Notes: generated by a model from the letters alone, not told the origin. Shown: positions 1 through 7,577, counted from the stretch's first letter. The stretch is 12,311 nucleotides of DNA from DATHBP01 sp035296085 (GCA_035296085.1 DATHBP010000114.1:1-12311), one strand, 5' to 3'. Made by a program: numbers and translations.

Positions 1-741
1 GTGACCATCCTGGTCGTGACCGGTACGGGCACCGGCGTGGGCAAGACGGTGGCGACGGCGGCGCTCGCGGCGGCTGCCGGTGCCGCTGGCCAGCATGTTG
101 GTGTCGTCAAGCCAGTGCAGACGGGTCTGGCTCCCGGTGAGCCCGGCGGCGATGCGGACGAGGTGGCGCGGCTGAGTGGCTGCGGGGACACCCACGAGCT
201 TGTCCGGCTCGCCGACCCGCTTGCGCCCGCCTCGGCCGCCTGGCTGCGCGGTGTGGAGATCCCCTCCGTCGACACGCTCGCCAGCCGGATCACGCAGCTG
301 GCCGAGAGTGCGGACCTCCTGCTCGTCGAGGGCGCCGGCGGAGTGCTTGTGCGCCTTGACTCAGCCGGGGGCACGATCGCCGACCTGGCCTCCGCGCTTG
401 GCTCGCCAGTACGCCGTGTCGTCGTCGTCGTCGTCGCGTCGGCGGACCTCGGGACGCTCAACGCGACGGAGCTGACTCTGGAGGCTCTGCGCGCCCGCGG
501 GTGGCCGCCGCTCGGCCTCATCATCGGGAGCTGGCCCGACGAGCCCGCTCTCGTCCATTGGTCAAACCGCGAGGACCTGCCGCGGCTCACCGGCGTACCA
601 CTGCTCGGCGTCATCCCAGCCGGAGCCGGCGCCTTGCCGCCGCACGCCTTCCAGTCCGCCGCACCCGGCTGGATCGTGGGCGACGTGCCGGGGGTGACGG
701 CTCAGCGCGAGTGGCGCGAAGGGGCCGAGCCGCCCCAGTGA
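1..741 (+). CDS. bioD: Dethiobiotin synthetase BioD
   Basis: ATP-dependent carboxylase of biotin synthesis that closes the ureido ring of 7,8-diaminopelargonate to give dethiobiotin; cytosolic homodimer. The 246 residues fit the family. The P-loop GTGTGVGKT spans residues 8-16 with K15/T16, the VKPVQTG motif gives K37 (the position of the substrate-binding lysine in E. coli BioD), and the EGAGG loop is at 110-114. The GTG at base 1 is taken as the start because BioD proteins begin directly with the first beta strand before the P-loop; nothing upstream is visible, so an earlier start or other bio genes cannot be checked. Two oddities are visible: a (GTC)6 run encoding six valines at 140-145, and a C-terminal tail (about 237-246) that is partly made of an intergenic repeat. 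It converges on the antiporter, with only 22 bases between the stop codons. Confidence 0.93.
   Translation: MTILVVTGTGTGVGKTVATAALAAAAGAAGQHVGVVKPVQTGLAPGEPGGDADEVARLSGCGDTHELVRLADPLAPASAAWLRGVEIPSVDTLASRITQLAESADLLLVEGAGGVLVRLDSAGGTIADLASALGSPVRRVVVVVVASADLGTLNATELTLEALRARGWPPLGLIIGSWPDEPALVHWSNREDLPRLTGVPLLGVIPAGAGALPPHAFQSAAPGWIVGDVPGVTAQREWREGAEPPQ
418..435 (+). repeat. (GTC)6 trinucleotide run inside bioD
   Basis: Six consecutive GTC codons give valines 140-145, preceded by V-R-R. In BioD this segment is normally a short hydrophobic strand leading to the conserved GTLN motif, so the strand appears lengthened. The run could be slippage-prone, but it keeps frame. Confidence 0.8.
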
Positions 742-757
742 GTGGCGCGAAGTGGCC
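709..757 (+). repeat. Two direct copies of an 18-bp GAGTGGCGCGAA repeat
   Basis: Copy 1 (709-726, GAGTGGCGCGAAGGGGCC) lies inside the 3' end of bioD. Copy 2 (740-757, GAGTGGCGCGAAGTGGCC) starts within the bioD stop region and fills the 22-bp gap before the convergent antiporter. They differ at one base and are spaced 31 bp. Three more copies lie at 11757-11842, at another convergent junction. Confidence 0.75.
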
Positions 758-763
758 AGGCAG

Positions 764-2062
764 TCAGACCGGCATGCTCGCCGCGGACGTGGGATGCTCG
801 TCCGCCTGCTCTGCCCTGGCTTGACGTCTGCGGTCGAGGTGAGCCATAACTGGGGTCGCGCTGACGCCGTGAAGCAGAACTGAGCCCAATACGACGATCC
901 CGACGGCCCGCCATATCCCCGCCGCGTCCTCGAAGCTGCCCTCTTGCAGCGCATAGGCGACGTAGAAGAGAGACCCCACACCCCGCACTCCAAAGAACGC
1001 GATAGCAAGACGCTCGCGTGGTCCGGTCTTCCCTCGTGCGAGACCCAGCAGCCCCGCCGCCGGTCTTACCACCAGAAGGAAGGCGAGTGCGACCAGGAGC
1101 TCGCGCCAGCGGAGTCCGTTCAACAGCCCGGTCGCCAATGCTCCACCGAACAGGAAGAGCACGACGACGGTGAGGAGCCTCTCCAGTTGCTCCACATACT
1201 CGTGCAGCACCCGGTGGTAGGAGTGGGTCCGTTCCGCGGCCCGGATCGTGCAGGCACAAATGAATACGGCGATGAAGCCGTAGCCTTCGGCGAGTTCGGC
1301 CACTCCGTAGGCTAAGAAAGTTGCCGCCAAGGCGATGAACCCCTCGGCCTGCTCAGCCAGCTTGAAATGCTCGGAGCGAGTGGAGAAGAACATCGCTCGT
1401 AGGGCCCGGCCGACGCCGAACCCGAGCAGGATCCCGATGGCAAGCCGCCACAAGACGTCGACGGCCAACCACTCGGCGAGCCATCCGGAAGGCGCCACGC
1501 CGGCAAGGCTCACCGCGACGGCCGCGTAGACGAACGGAAAGGCGAGCCCGTCATTGAGACCTGCCTCTGAGGTGAGCCCGAATCGTGCCTCGTCCTCGTC
1601 GGCGGCCTCTGGATCCTCGTTCGGCTCGCCCACCTGCACCTCACTGGCGAGCACGGGATCGGTGGGTGCCAGCGCTGCCGCAAAGAGGACCGCCGCTGCG
1701 ACTGGCAACCCCAGCACCCACCAGCCGAGCAGACCGACGGCGAGCATGGACAGCGGCATGGTCACAGCCAGCAGGCGCCAGGTAGTCGACCAGCGGTGCC
1801 AACCAGGCTGTCTGTCCAGCGCCAGCCCGGCGCCCATGAGCGACACGAGTACGCACAACTCGGTCAGGTGGAGGGTGAACGTCGGGTACTCCAGCGGGTC
1901 TGGCGCAGGCAGCGCTTCGATCAGCACGAAGGCAAGCACTCCCGCGGCCACAAACACCATCGGCATGGACACCGGCGACCGGTTGAGCAGCCTCGGCAAC
2001 ACGGCAGCCGCAAGTGCGGCAACCCCGCCCGCGGCGTACACAGCGCCAGGGCCGTCAAGCAT
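764..2062 (-). CDS. Cation:proton antiporter (CPA1/NhaP type)
   Basis: Inner-membrane exchanger, probably Na+ or K+ for H+, in pH and salt homeostasis; the ion cannot be read from sequence. Hydrophobic segments run through almost the whole 432 residues, as expected for about 12 helices of the sodium/hydrogen exchanger family. The TDP motif is at 134-136 and the acidic SEAGLNDG motif at 165-172, including the N170-D171 pair, at the usual transport-site positions; a late GVRGVGS motif matches the conserved arginine helix. A charged insert rich in Asp/Glu (146-160) separates TDP from ND. The start chosen is the ATG at 2062, which has AGGAGG four bases upstream; an in-frame ATG at 2098 would add 12 residues but has no Shine-Dalgarno sequence. 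There is no long regulatory cytosolic tail, only a short Arg/Glu-rich C-terminus. Confidence 0.88.
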   Translation of the reverse strand: MLDGPGAVYAAGGVAALAAAVLPRLLNRSPVSMPMVFVAAGVLAFVLIEALPAPDPLEYPTFTLHLTELCVLVSLMGAGLALDRQPGWHRWSTTWRLLAVTMPLSMLAVGLLGWWVLGLPVAAAVLFAAALAPTDPVLASEVQVGEPNEDPEAADEDEARFGLTSEAGLNDGLAFPFVYAAVAVSLAGVAPSGWLAEWLAVDVLWRLAIGILLGFGVGRALRAMFFSTRSEHFKLAEQAEGFIALAATFLAYGVAELAEGYGFIAVFICACTIRAAERTHSYHRVLHEYVEQLERLLTVVVLFLFGGALATGLLNGLRWRELLVALAFLLVVRPAAGLLGLARGKTGPRERLAIAFFGVRGVGSLFYVAYALQEGSFEDAAGIWRAVGIVVLGSVLLHGVSATPVMAHLDRRRQARAEQADEHPTSAASMPV

Positions 2063-2348
2063 CGCGCCTCCTGTAACCGGAGGACTGGCCGGAAGCATGG
2101 ACGGCGTCAGTGTGCGACATGGACTCTCCGTAGCGCTGGTTGCGATCGATCACCAAGGCTTACCCCGAGTGCCACGGTTTATCTGCCGGCCGGGCCGGCG
2201 CGGCGTATGTCGGTAGGCAGCCGTCCGCTCGGGCTCTCAGGCTCTGCGGACTGCGGCTGGTTGCGCCTGCCGCCCGGCGAGACAGGCGAGTCATGGGCGT
2301 GGTGGCCGCCTTCACGCGGCGCTCGCTTGGTGCTTGCCCAGCATCAGC
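2063..2348 (-). other. Intergenic region between ABC operon end and antiporter start
   Basis: A 286-base gap between two leftward genes. It should hold the end of the ABC operon transcript and the antiporter promoter. I see only weak hairpins: GCCGGC-CGG-GCCGGC near 2190, and a 6-bp CGCCTG/CAGGCG stem at 2264-2288. There is no T-tract terminator, no convincing -35/-10 pair and no coding signal. Confidence 0.4.
2067..2072 (-). promoter_or_regulatory. Ribosome binding site that fixes the antiporter start
   Basis: A perfect AGGAGG lies four bases before the ATG at 2062. It makes that codon a better start than the in-frame ATG at 2098. Confidence 0.75.
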
Positions 2349-3092
2349 TCAGAGTGGGCGGGCCGGGAGCACCCGGGCCAAGAACTCCCGCGTACGCTGC
2401 TGCTCCGGCGCGGCGAAGATCCGCTGCGGTGGACCTTGCTCGAGCAGTACTCCGCCGTCGAGAAAGCCCACCGTGTCTGCGATCTCACGGGCGAAGCTCA
2501 TCTCGTGGGTGGCGATCACCATCGTCATCCCGGCGTCCTTGAGCTCGGCGATGATGCCGAGCACCTCCCCGACGAGCTCCGGGTCGAGCGCGGAGGTGAC
2601 CTCGTCGAACAGCATCAACGCCGGGTTCGTCGCCAGGGCCCGTACGATCGCCGCCCGCTGCTGCTGTCCGCCGGAGAGCCGGTCGGGGTAGTCGTCGGCC
2701 TTGCCGGCCAGCCCGAAGCGGTCCAGCAGCTCGCGTGCCCGTCGAGTCGCCTCCGCCCGCCCGACGCCGTGCACCTTGCGCGGCGCCAGCGTGATGTTGT
2801 CGAGGACGCTCAGGTGGGGGAACAAGTTGTACGCCTGGAAGACGATTCCGATGCGGCGGCGGACGCGGTCGACTTCGACCCTCGGGTCGGTGATCTCTTG
2901 CCCGTCGAGCCAGATAGCGCCGTCGTCGACCGGCTCGAGCAGGTTGAGGCAGCGCAATAGCGTCGACTTTCCCGACCCTGACGTGCCGATCACGCACAGC
3001 ACCTGGTGCGCCGCCACCTCGAGGTCAATGCCCCGCAGCACCGGCCGGCCGGCGTACTGCTTCCACAGGTTCTCGGCCCGCAGCAGGCTCAT
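2349..3092 (-). CDS. Polar amino-acid ABC transporter ATPase (GlnQ/HisP type)
   Basis: Cytosolic nucleotide-binding subunit that powers uptake by the neighbouring permease. All diagnostic motifs are present in the 247 residues: Walker A GTSGSGKST (36-44), Q-loop FQAYNLFPH (85-93), signature LSGGQQQR (139-146), Walker B LMLFDEVTSALD (159-170, catalytic E164) and switch H196. The FQ.YNLFPH Q-loop and TSALDPE wording are typical of the polar amino-acid uptake family. The ATG overlaps the permease stop as ATGA, so translation is probably coupled. It is the last gene of the operon. The substrate (for example glutamate, glutamine or another polar amino acid) cannot be decided. Confidence 0.93.
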   Translation of the reverse strand: MSLLRAENLWKQYAGRPVLRGIDLEVAAHQVLCVIGTSGSGKSTLLRCLNLLEPVDDGAIWLDGQEITDPRVEVDRVRRRIGIVFQAYNLFPHLSVLDNITLAPRKVHGVGRAEATRRARELLDRFGLAGKADDYPDRLSGGQQQRAAIVRALATNPALMLFDEVTSALDPELVGEVLGIIAELKDAGMTMVIATHEMSFAREIADTVGFLDGGVLLEQGPPQRIFAAPEQQRTREFLARVLPARPL

Positions 3093-3964
3093 GCTGCACC
3101 GCCGACGCGGCGCCGCTGGGCACGCGCTGCGAGGACGTCGTTGAGCCGGGCCAGCGGGACGGTGAGGACGACGAAGAAGGCGGCGGCGACCAGATAGGAG
3201 GTGAAGTTGAAGTTGAAGCTCGCGTAGATGTTCGCCTGGCGCAGCGCCTCGACGAGCCCGACGGCTGCGACCAGGGCGGTGTCCTTCTGCAGCGAGATGA
3301 AGTCGTTGAGCAACGGCGGCACCACCCGACGGACGGCCTGCGGCAGCACCACGTAGCGCAGCGCCTGGGTCTGGCTCAGACCGAGGGAGCGGGCGCTTGC
3401 CTGCTGGCTCGGATGAACCGACTCGATGCCGGCTCGGAACACCTCGGCGACGTAGGCGCCGTAGGAAAGCACCAACGCGATGAGCCCCAGCCAGAACAGG
3501 TCGTTGGGGATGCCGCGCAACCGCAACGCCGGCAGCCCGTAGCAGATCAGGAAGATCACCAGCAGTGTCGGTACGCCCCGGAACACGTCGGTGTAGACGA
3601 TCGCGAGCACCCGCAACGGGAACGTCACCGGCGCCCGCAGGCCGCGAGTGACCGCAACCAGCAGCCCGAGCAGCAGGATCAGCGGCTCGGCGACCAGGAA
3701 GAGCTTGATGTTGAGGACGAACGCCGACGCGATCTCCGGCAGGGAGTCCTTGGCGTCCTGCCAGGAGAAGAAGCTCGCCTGGACCCTGGACCAGCCCGGT
3801 GAGCTCGCGAGAACCCATCCGATGACCACCACGGCGACGACGGTGGACGCCGACGCGACGAGCATCGCCCGCCGCCCACGCGCCCGCTGGACCTGCTCAC
3901 GCTGGAGCTGGCGATCGCTCTTGACCCACGCCGCGAGCGGGTCCCTGGGGGCTGGTGCGCTCAG
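3089..3964 (-). CDS. Polar amino-acid ABC transporter permease (HisM/GlnP type)
   Basis: Inner-membrane channel subunit. Hydrophobic helices are separated by the EAA loop (AYVAEVFRAGIESV, then SARSLGLSQTQALRYVVLPQA), which docks on the ATPase, as in type I amino-acid importers. Start choice is unusual. The first ATG in frame (3865) gives 258 residues, has no Shine-Dalgarno sequence and would leave a 95-base gap after the binding-protein stop. The frame stays open upstream with no ATG, GTG or TTG until a CTG at 3964, which sits five bases after GGAG and overlaps the upstream stop as CTGA. Starting there adds a 33-residue, Arg/Gln-rich cytosolic N-terminus (291 residues in all). I favour CTG; if it is wrong, the gene is 3089-3865. 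Family membership is certain; the start is inferred. Confidence 0.85.
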   Translation of the reverse strand: MSAPAPRDPLAAWVKSDRQLQREQVQRARGRRAMLVASASTVVAVVVIGWVLASSPGWSRVQASFFSWQDAKDSLPEIASAFVLNIKLFLVAEPLILLLGLLVAVTRGLRAPVTFPLRVLAIVYTDVFRGVPTLLVIFLICYGLPALRLRGIPNDLFWLGLIALVLSYGAYVAEVFRAGIESVHPSQQASARSLGLSQTQALRYVVLPQAVRRVVPPLLNDFISLQKDTALVAAVGLVEALRQANIYASFNFNFTSYLVAAAFFVVLTVPLARLNDVLAARAQRRRVGGAA

Positions 3965-4869
3965 CTCAGCTCCGGGACGTCGGTGACTTTGCTCAGCCAG
4001 CGCCGCTCGATGGCCGCGAGCTTGCCGGACTCCTTCAGCTCCGCCAGCGCCTTGTTGACGCAGGTGACGAGCGGGTTGCCCTTCTCGAAGAGCAGCCCGA
4101 ACTGCTCAGCATCGCCGCTGCCCGGCTGGAACTGCCCCACGATCACGCCTTGCGGGATCTCGATCGCAGCGATGTAGAACGCGGTCGGCAAGTCCACGAC
4201 GAGCCCGTCGATCTGCTCGTTCTCCAGCGCTGCCTTCGCGGTGTTGGTGTCGTCGAAGACCAGCGGCTGCTGCGACGGGGCGATGACGTCCTGGATGGCT
4301 TTCAGCGACGTCGTGCCGACTTGCGCGCCGAGCTTGGCGTCCTTGAGGTCCGCGAGAGATGTCACGTCCGCGTACGGCGAGCCCTTCAGCACGATCAGGG
4401 ACTGGGCGGCGTTGTAGTAGCCCGTGGAGAAGTCGACCACCTCTGCCCGCTCGGGCGTTATCGAGATCTGGTTGATGTCGAAGTCGAAGTCCTTGGCGCC
4501 GGGCTGGTAGGACTTGTTGAACGGCTCCTTCACCCACTCGACCTCGTCCTCGGAGAAGCCGAGCTCGTCCGCGACGGCGTAGGCGACCGCGCTCTCGAAG
4601 CCCTTGCCGTTCGTCGGGTCGTTGTCGACCATCCACGGCTCGTACACGTCTTGCGAGGTCGCGATCGTCAGCTGACCCGGCTCGAGCAGGTTGAGCTTGT
4701 CTCTGGCGCACTCGTCCCCGCCTGCGGACGCTTTGCTGGTCGGCTGGTCGCTCGGGTTCGCCTTGGTCGGCTGGGCGGTGGGGTTTTCGTCGGCTGGCGC
4801 GCAGCCGGCAGTGAGCAGGACGGCCACCGCCAGCGCTGCGCCGAGGGACCGCGGACGGGAGAGATCCAT
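3961..4869 (-). CDS. Amino-acid ABC transporter substrate-binding lipoprotein
   Basis: Extracytoplasmic solute-binding protein of family 3 that captures the amino acid for the permease and ATPase encoded just downstream. The 302 residues begin with a lipoprotein signal: positive start, hydrophobic stretch, then lipobox LTAGC with C23 as the lipidated cysteine. A Pro/Thr/Ser/Lys-rich linker (about 24-50) follows, as expected for a surface-tethered binding protein in a Gram-positive. The mature domain starts near the LTIATSQDVYEPW strand; the FDFDINQISITPERAEVVDFS segment (about 128-148) matches the conserved hinge wording of family 3. Two further Cys (in DECARD and LVTCVN) may form a disulphide. 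The ATG at 4869 is preceded by AGGG seven bases away. It is the first gene of the transporter operon and lies 48 bases downstream of the MpaB-family gene, so co-transcription with that gene is possible. Confidence 0.93.
   Translation of the reverse strand: MDLSRPRSLGAALAVAVLLTAGCAPADENPTAQPTKANPSDQPTSKASAGGDECARDKLNLLEPGQLTIATSQDVYEPWMVDNDPTNGKGFESAVAYAVADELGFSEDEVEWVKEPFNKSYQPGAKDFDFDINQISITPERAEVVDFSTGYYNAAQSLIVLKGSPYADVTSLADLKDAKLGAQVGTTSLKAIQDVIAPSQQPLVFDDTNTAKAALENEQIDGLVVDLPTAFYIAAIEIPQGVIVGQFQPGSGDAEQFGLLFEKGNPLVTCVNKALAELKESGKLAAIERRWLSKVTDVPELS
3970..3973 (-). promoter_or_regulatory. GGAG ribosome binding site for a CTG start
   Basis: GGAG lies inside the last codons of the binding-protein gene, five bases before the in-frame CTG at 3964-3962. 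No comparable motif precedes the ATG at 3865. Confidence 0.45.
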
Positions 4870-4917
4870 GGCGGCACCCTATTGCCAACGACCGCGCGGC
4901 TACGCGAGCGGTGGCGG

Positions 4918-5775
4918 CTACTGCTCCGCGGTCATTGCCCAACGGATCGAGCGGGTCAGGACTTCGCCGGCGGAGCGCACGACGACCGCCTCGGTGAGCG
5001 GAAGGTACGGCAGCCGCAACGGCCAGCGCGTCCACCGCGGCAGCATGGCGACCGACGCGGCGGCGAGCACGCCGTACGCAGGGCGCACGACGAGCGGCAG
5101 CGGCGGCGAGAGCAGCATGAACCGGGCCGCCGCCCTCGCCTGCGGGGTGCCCTCCAGCTCGGGGCGGTACCCAGCCAGCTGGTCGGCCAGCTCGGCGACG
5201 GTGCGTGGCGGGTGCTGGATACCGAGGGCTTCGGCCACCACTGCCATGTCGGCGACGTAGCCGTCCTGTCCGGCCGCGTCCAGCGGGCGTTCCCCATAGC
5301 GCTGGTGCGCGGCCAGGAAGCTGTCGACCTCGGCGACGTGGACCCATCGCAGCAGATGCGGGTCACCCGCGTGGTAGGGCCTGCCTTCGGCAGTGGTGCC
5401 GCGCACCCGCTCATGGATGGCACGCACCCGGTCGACGATGCGCTCCGCGTCCTCGGCTGATCCGAAGGACGTGACGGCGAGGAAGTGGCTGGTCCGCTGC
5501 AGACGCCCCCAGGGGTCGCCGCGATAACCGGAGTGGGCGGCCACCGCTGCCATCGCCAACGGGTGCAGTGACTGCAGCAACAGGGCTCGCAGTCCGCCGA
5601 CGAACATCGACGCGTCGGCATGCACCCTGCGGATCGGCCGCGTCTCGTCGAACCAGCGCGGCCCAGGGGCGTACGCGATCCGGTCGCGCCGCGACGGCCC
5701 TTCCGAGCCGGCGACACGCTGGAACAACGCCTGGCCCAGTCGGCCGCGAACGACTTCCAGCACCGGGGAGCTCAT
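4918..5775 (-). CDS. MpaB/DUF2236-family oxygenase-like protein
   Basis: Member of the oxygenase MpaB family (former DUF2236), which includes latex-clearing rubber oxygenase Lcp and fungal MpaB; characterised members use haem b, but most actinobacterial ones have no known substrate. Over 285 residues the family core is visible: RRVHADASMFVGGLRALLLQ, SLHPLAMAAVAAHSGYRGDPWGR, then DPHLLRWVHVAEVDSFLAAH with several His that are candidate haem ligands, and a hydrophobic C-terminal part. There is no signal peptide. I chose the ATG at 5775, preceded by AGGTGAG at a somewhat long spacing; a GTG at 5790 (five more residues) has no ribosome site. It is transcribed away from the stress-protein gene, and the gap to the ABC operon is 48 bases. 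No functional link to amino-acid uptake is evident. Confidence 0.85.
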   Translation of the reverse strand: MSSPVLEVVRGRLGQALFQRVAGSEGPSRRDRIAYAPGPRWFDETRPIRRVHADASMFVGGLRALLLQSLHPLAMAAVAAHSGYRGDPWGRLQRTSHFLAVTSFGSAEDAERIVDRVRAIHERVRGTTAEGRPYHAGDPHLLRWVHVAEVDSFLAAHQRYGERPLDAAGQDGYVADMAVVAEALGIQHPPRTVAELADQLAGYRPELEGTPQARAAARFMLLSPPLPLVVRPAYGVLAAASVAMLPRWTRWPLRLPYLPLTEAVVVRSAGEVLTRSIRWAMTAEQ

Positions 5776-5951
5776 GTTTGCCAGTCTCACCTAAGGCACT
5801 CGAGTCCGCTCGGTGAGCACCTCGGCCGCGGTTCCACCGGCCACCGCGCGCCTAGGGTGAGGGCCATGTCCGGGCGGCGTCCGTGGATTGCTAGTGCGTC
5901 ACCTGGGGGACGAGAAGCCTGACGGGCGATCCCGGGTAGGTGCGAGCTGCA

Positions 5952-5958
5952 GAGGAGG
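5952..5958 (+). promoter_or_regulatory. Strong ribosome binding site of the universal stress protein
   Basis: GAGGAGG ends five bases before the ATG at 5964. It decides that start over an in-frame GTG at 5940. Confidence 0.75.
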
Positions 5959-5963
5959 CTCCA

Positions 5964-6815
5964 ATGACCAGCCACGGCCAGGCCACCGACGTAGTGGTGG
6001 CTGTCAACGGAACCGACGCCTCGCTGGCGGCGGTCGAGTGGGGAGCCCGCGAGGCGGTGACGCTGGGCTGCGGACTGCGGCTCGTGCACGTCATCGGCTG
6101 GCCGTTCGACGAGCCTGCTGAGCCCGGCGCACCCACCACGGCTCGCGAGGAGGCGGCGGAGATCTCCGCGCAGCTGCTCGCCGAAGCAGCCGCTCACGTG
6201 AACGCGACCCTTCCCGGGCTCACGGCGACGACGTCCACCCGGTGGGGGCCACTGGGGCGCACGTTGGTCGACGAGGTCGACAAGGCACAGGCGCTGGTGA
6301 TGGGCCGGCGCAGCCGCAGCGGGTTCGCCGGCGCTCTGCTCGGCTCACTCGGTCTGGGCCTGGCGGCCGAAGCCGCCTGCCCGGTCGTGTTGATCCCGGC
6401 ACCGGTACGCGGCGAGCCGTGGCGGGCCTTCCATCCCCGCGTCGTCGTCGGGGTCGACGGCTCGCCGTCTTGCTCGGCGGCGCTGGACTATGCGATGGCT
6501 CACGCGCACCGCCACTCACTGGCCCTGGAAGCGGTGCATGCAGCGGGCCCGCACACAGCCAGCGAGTCCAATGTCAGCACGGTCGACGCCGTCCGCGCCA
6601 TGCTGGACGGCGCCGGTCGGACGTTCCCCGACGTACGCATCACGGAGCGGCGCGTGAGTGGGCGGCCCGTCGAGGCGCTCACGGCTGCCGCCGCCGACGC
6701 GGCACTGCTGGTGGTGGGCTGCCGCGGACGCTCGGCAGCCGGGAACGCGAGCATGCTCGGCTCGGTCAGCCGCGGTGCGATCTATCTTGCGCAGTCGGCC
6801 GTCGCCGTCGTCTGA
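5964..6815 (+). CDS. Tandem-domain universal stress protein (UspA family)
   Basis: Cytosolic, probably ATP-binding stress protein with two Usp domains in 283 residues (about 8-150 and 157-283), the arrangement common in actinobacteria, including the M. tuberculosis DosR-regulon proteins such as Rv2623. Each domain opens with a beta strand ending VAVNGTDAS or VGVDGSPSC and closes with the nucleotide-binding loop: GRRSRSGFAGALLGS at 114-128 and GCRGRSAAGNASMLGS at 252-267. Both loops fit the G-x2-G-x9-G-S/T pattern loosely; the first has S rather than G at the second glycine. The start is fixed by GAGGAGG. It diverges from the MpaB-family gene across about 190 bases and converges on the DoxX gene. 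In mycobacteria such proteins accompany hypoxia and dormancy; that role is inferred here from context. Confidence 0.92.
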   Translation: MTSHGQATDVVVAVNGTDASLAAVEWGAREAVTLGCGLRLVHVIGWPFDEPAEPGAPTTAREEAAEISAQLLAEAAAHVNATLPGLTATTSTRWGPLGRTLVDEVDKAQALVMGRRSRSGFAGALLGSLGLGLAAEAACPVVLIPAPVRGEPWRAFHPRVVVGVDGSPSCSAALDYAMAHAHRHSLALEAVHAAGPHTASESNVSTVDAVRAMLDGAGRTFPDVRITERRVSGRPVEALTAAAADAALLVVGCRGRSAAGNASMLGSVSRGAIYLAQSAVAVV

Positions 6816-6914
6816 GCGAGATCTTCTGACCTTTCAGCCAGCCCGGTTGAGCATCGATCCCCCGTGCCCGACACGGTGGAGCTCCTGAGTGCGTACTGGA
6901 CCCTAGTTACGAAA

Positions 6915-6951
6915 AGGAACCGCCCGGCAGCGAGGCCGCCGGGCGGTTCCT
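6915..6951 (-). terminator. Intrinsic terminator of the DoxX gene
   Basis: A perfect 14-bp stem (AGGAACCGCCCGGC with its complement) closes a 9-base loop at 6929-6937. Read leftward it runs straight into TTTTC, as a rho-independent terminator should, 18 bases after the DoxX stop. On the + strand no T-tract follows, so any effect on the converging stress-protein transcript would rely on the hairpin alone. Confidence 0.85.
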
Positions 6952-6968
6952 GTCGTGCGATAGCGCCG

Positions 6969-7577
6969 TCAGCGGATCCAGGGGTTCGACTGCGCCAGGG
7001 TCGTACGACCGAGGCCCCAGGTGTTCCCGGCGTTCGTCGCCATCAAGGCGATCAAGGTGATCGCGCCAAGGATGTGGTCGTCGAGGAACGGGTGGTTCTC
7101 CGGCGGCAGGGCAACGGTCCACATCATCACGTACAGGATCGCGCCGGCGATGCAGCCGAGCCGCATGAAGATGCCGAACGTCAGCGCGACGCCGATGCCG
7201 AGCAGACCGAGCATGAACAACCAGTCGGCCCACCAGGCGCCGGCGATGGAGTGGTAGAAGCTTTCGAAAGGCCCCTTGGCGCCGAAGGCGAGGAATCCCT
7301 CGGTCGGGCTGTTGCCGTTGATCCACGCATCCGGACCGAATCGATCCAGTGTCTCGACGCCTTTGTCGTCCACGGAGCGCCCCGTGGCGAAGCCGAGCGC
7401 AAGCAGCTTGTCGAAGAACGCCCACAGGAACGTCAACCCGAAGGCGATGCGCAGCACGGCGAGGACTCGCGTCGCGAACCCGTCGATCCAACGCCCGTTG
7501 CCGCTGTCGGCGATCCCGCTGGCCGTGGACGCGCCCGAAGCGTACGCGGTGTCCCCGGAACGCGGTGTTGTACTCAT
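6969..7577 (-). CDS. DoxX-family integral membrane protein
   Basis: Small membrane protein of 202 residues. A polar Ser/Thr/Gly-rich N-terminal tail (1-28) precedes four hydrophobic helices at roughly 36-58, 110-130, 133-158 and 168-186, the DoxX fold. The first helix carries LRIAFGLTFLWAFFDKL, typical of the family, and a soluble loop of about 45 residues (GRSVDDKGVETLDRFGPDAW...) follows. DoxX proteins are named after a subunit of an archaeal thiosulfate:quinone oxidoreductase, and mycobacterial relatives have been linked to a membrane oxidoreductase complex in redox defence; the exact role here is unknown. The start is firm: AGGAGG lies five bases before the ATG at 7577. It is transcribed divergently from the Acg-type gene across a 247-base region containing the DosR-like sites, and has its own terminator. 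Confidence 0.88.
   Translation of the reverse strand: MSTTPRSGDTAYASGASTASGIADSGNGRWIDGFATRVLAVLRIAFGLTFLWAFFDKLLALGFATGRSVDDKGVETLDRFGPDAWINGNSPTEGFLAFGAKGPFESFYHSIAGAWWADWLFMLGLLGIGVALTFGIFMRLGCIAGAILYVMMWTVALPPENHPFLDDHILGAITLIALMATNAGNTWGLGRTTLAQSNPWIR

Noticed and set aside
2063..2348. Small ORFs on the + strand between the antiporter and the ABC operon
   Set aside because: They run into the antisense of flanking genes, have no ribosome site and show no family resemblance.
3955..5460. A 501-codon open frame on the + strand opposite the binding-protein and MpaB-family genes
   Set aside because: It is antisense to two well-supported genes, has Arg/Gly/Leu-rich low-complexity composition and no recognisable domain; typical of high-GC antisense frames.
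5902..5921. GGGGACGAGAAGCCT as a third DosR-like box upstream of the stress protein
   Set aside because: It matches only 13 of 20 positions, lacks the right-hand CCC, and lies too close to the start codon for a normal activator position.
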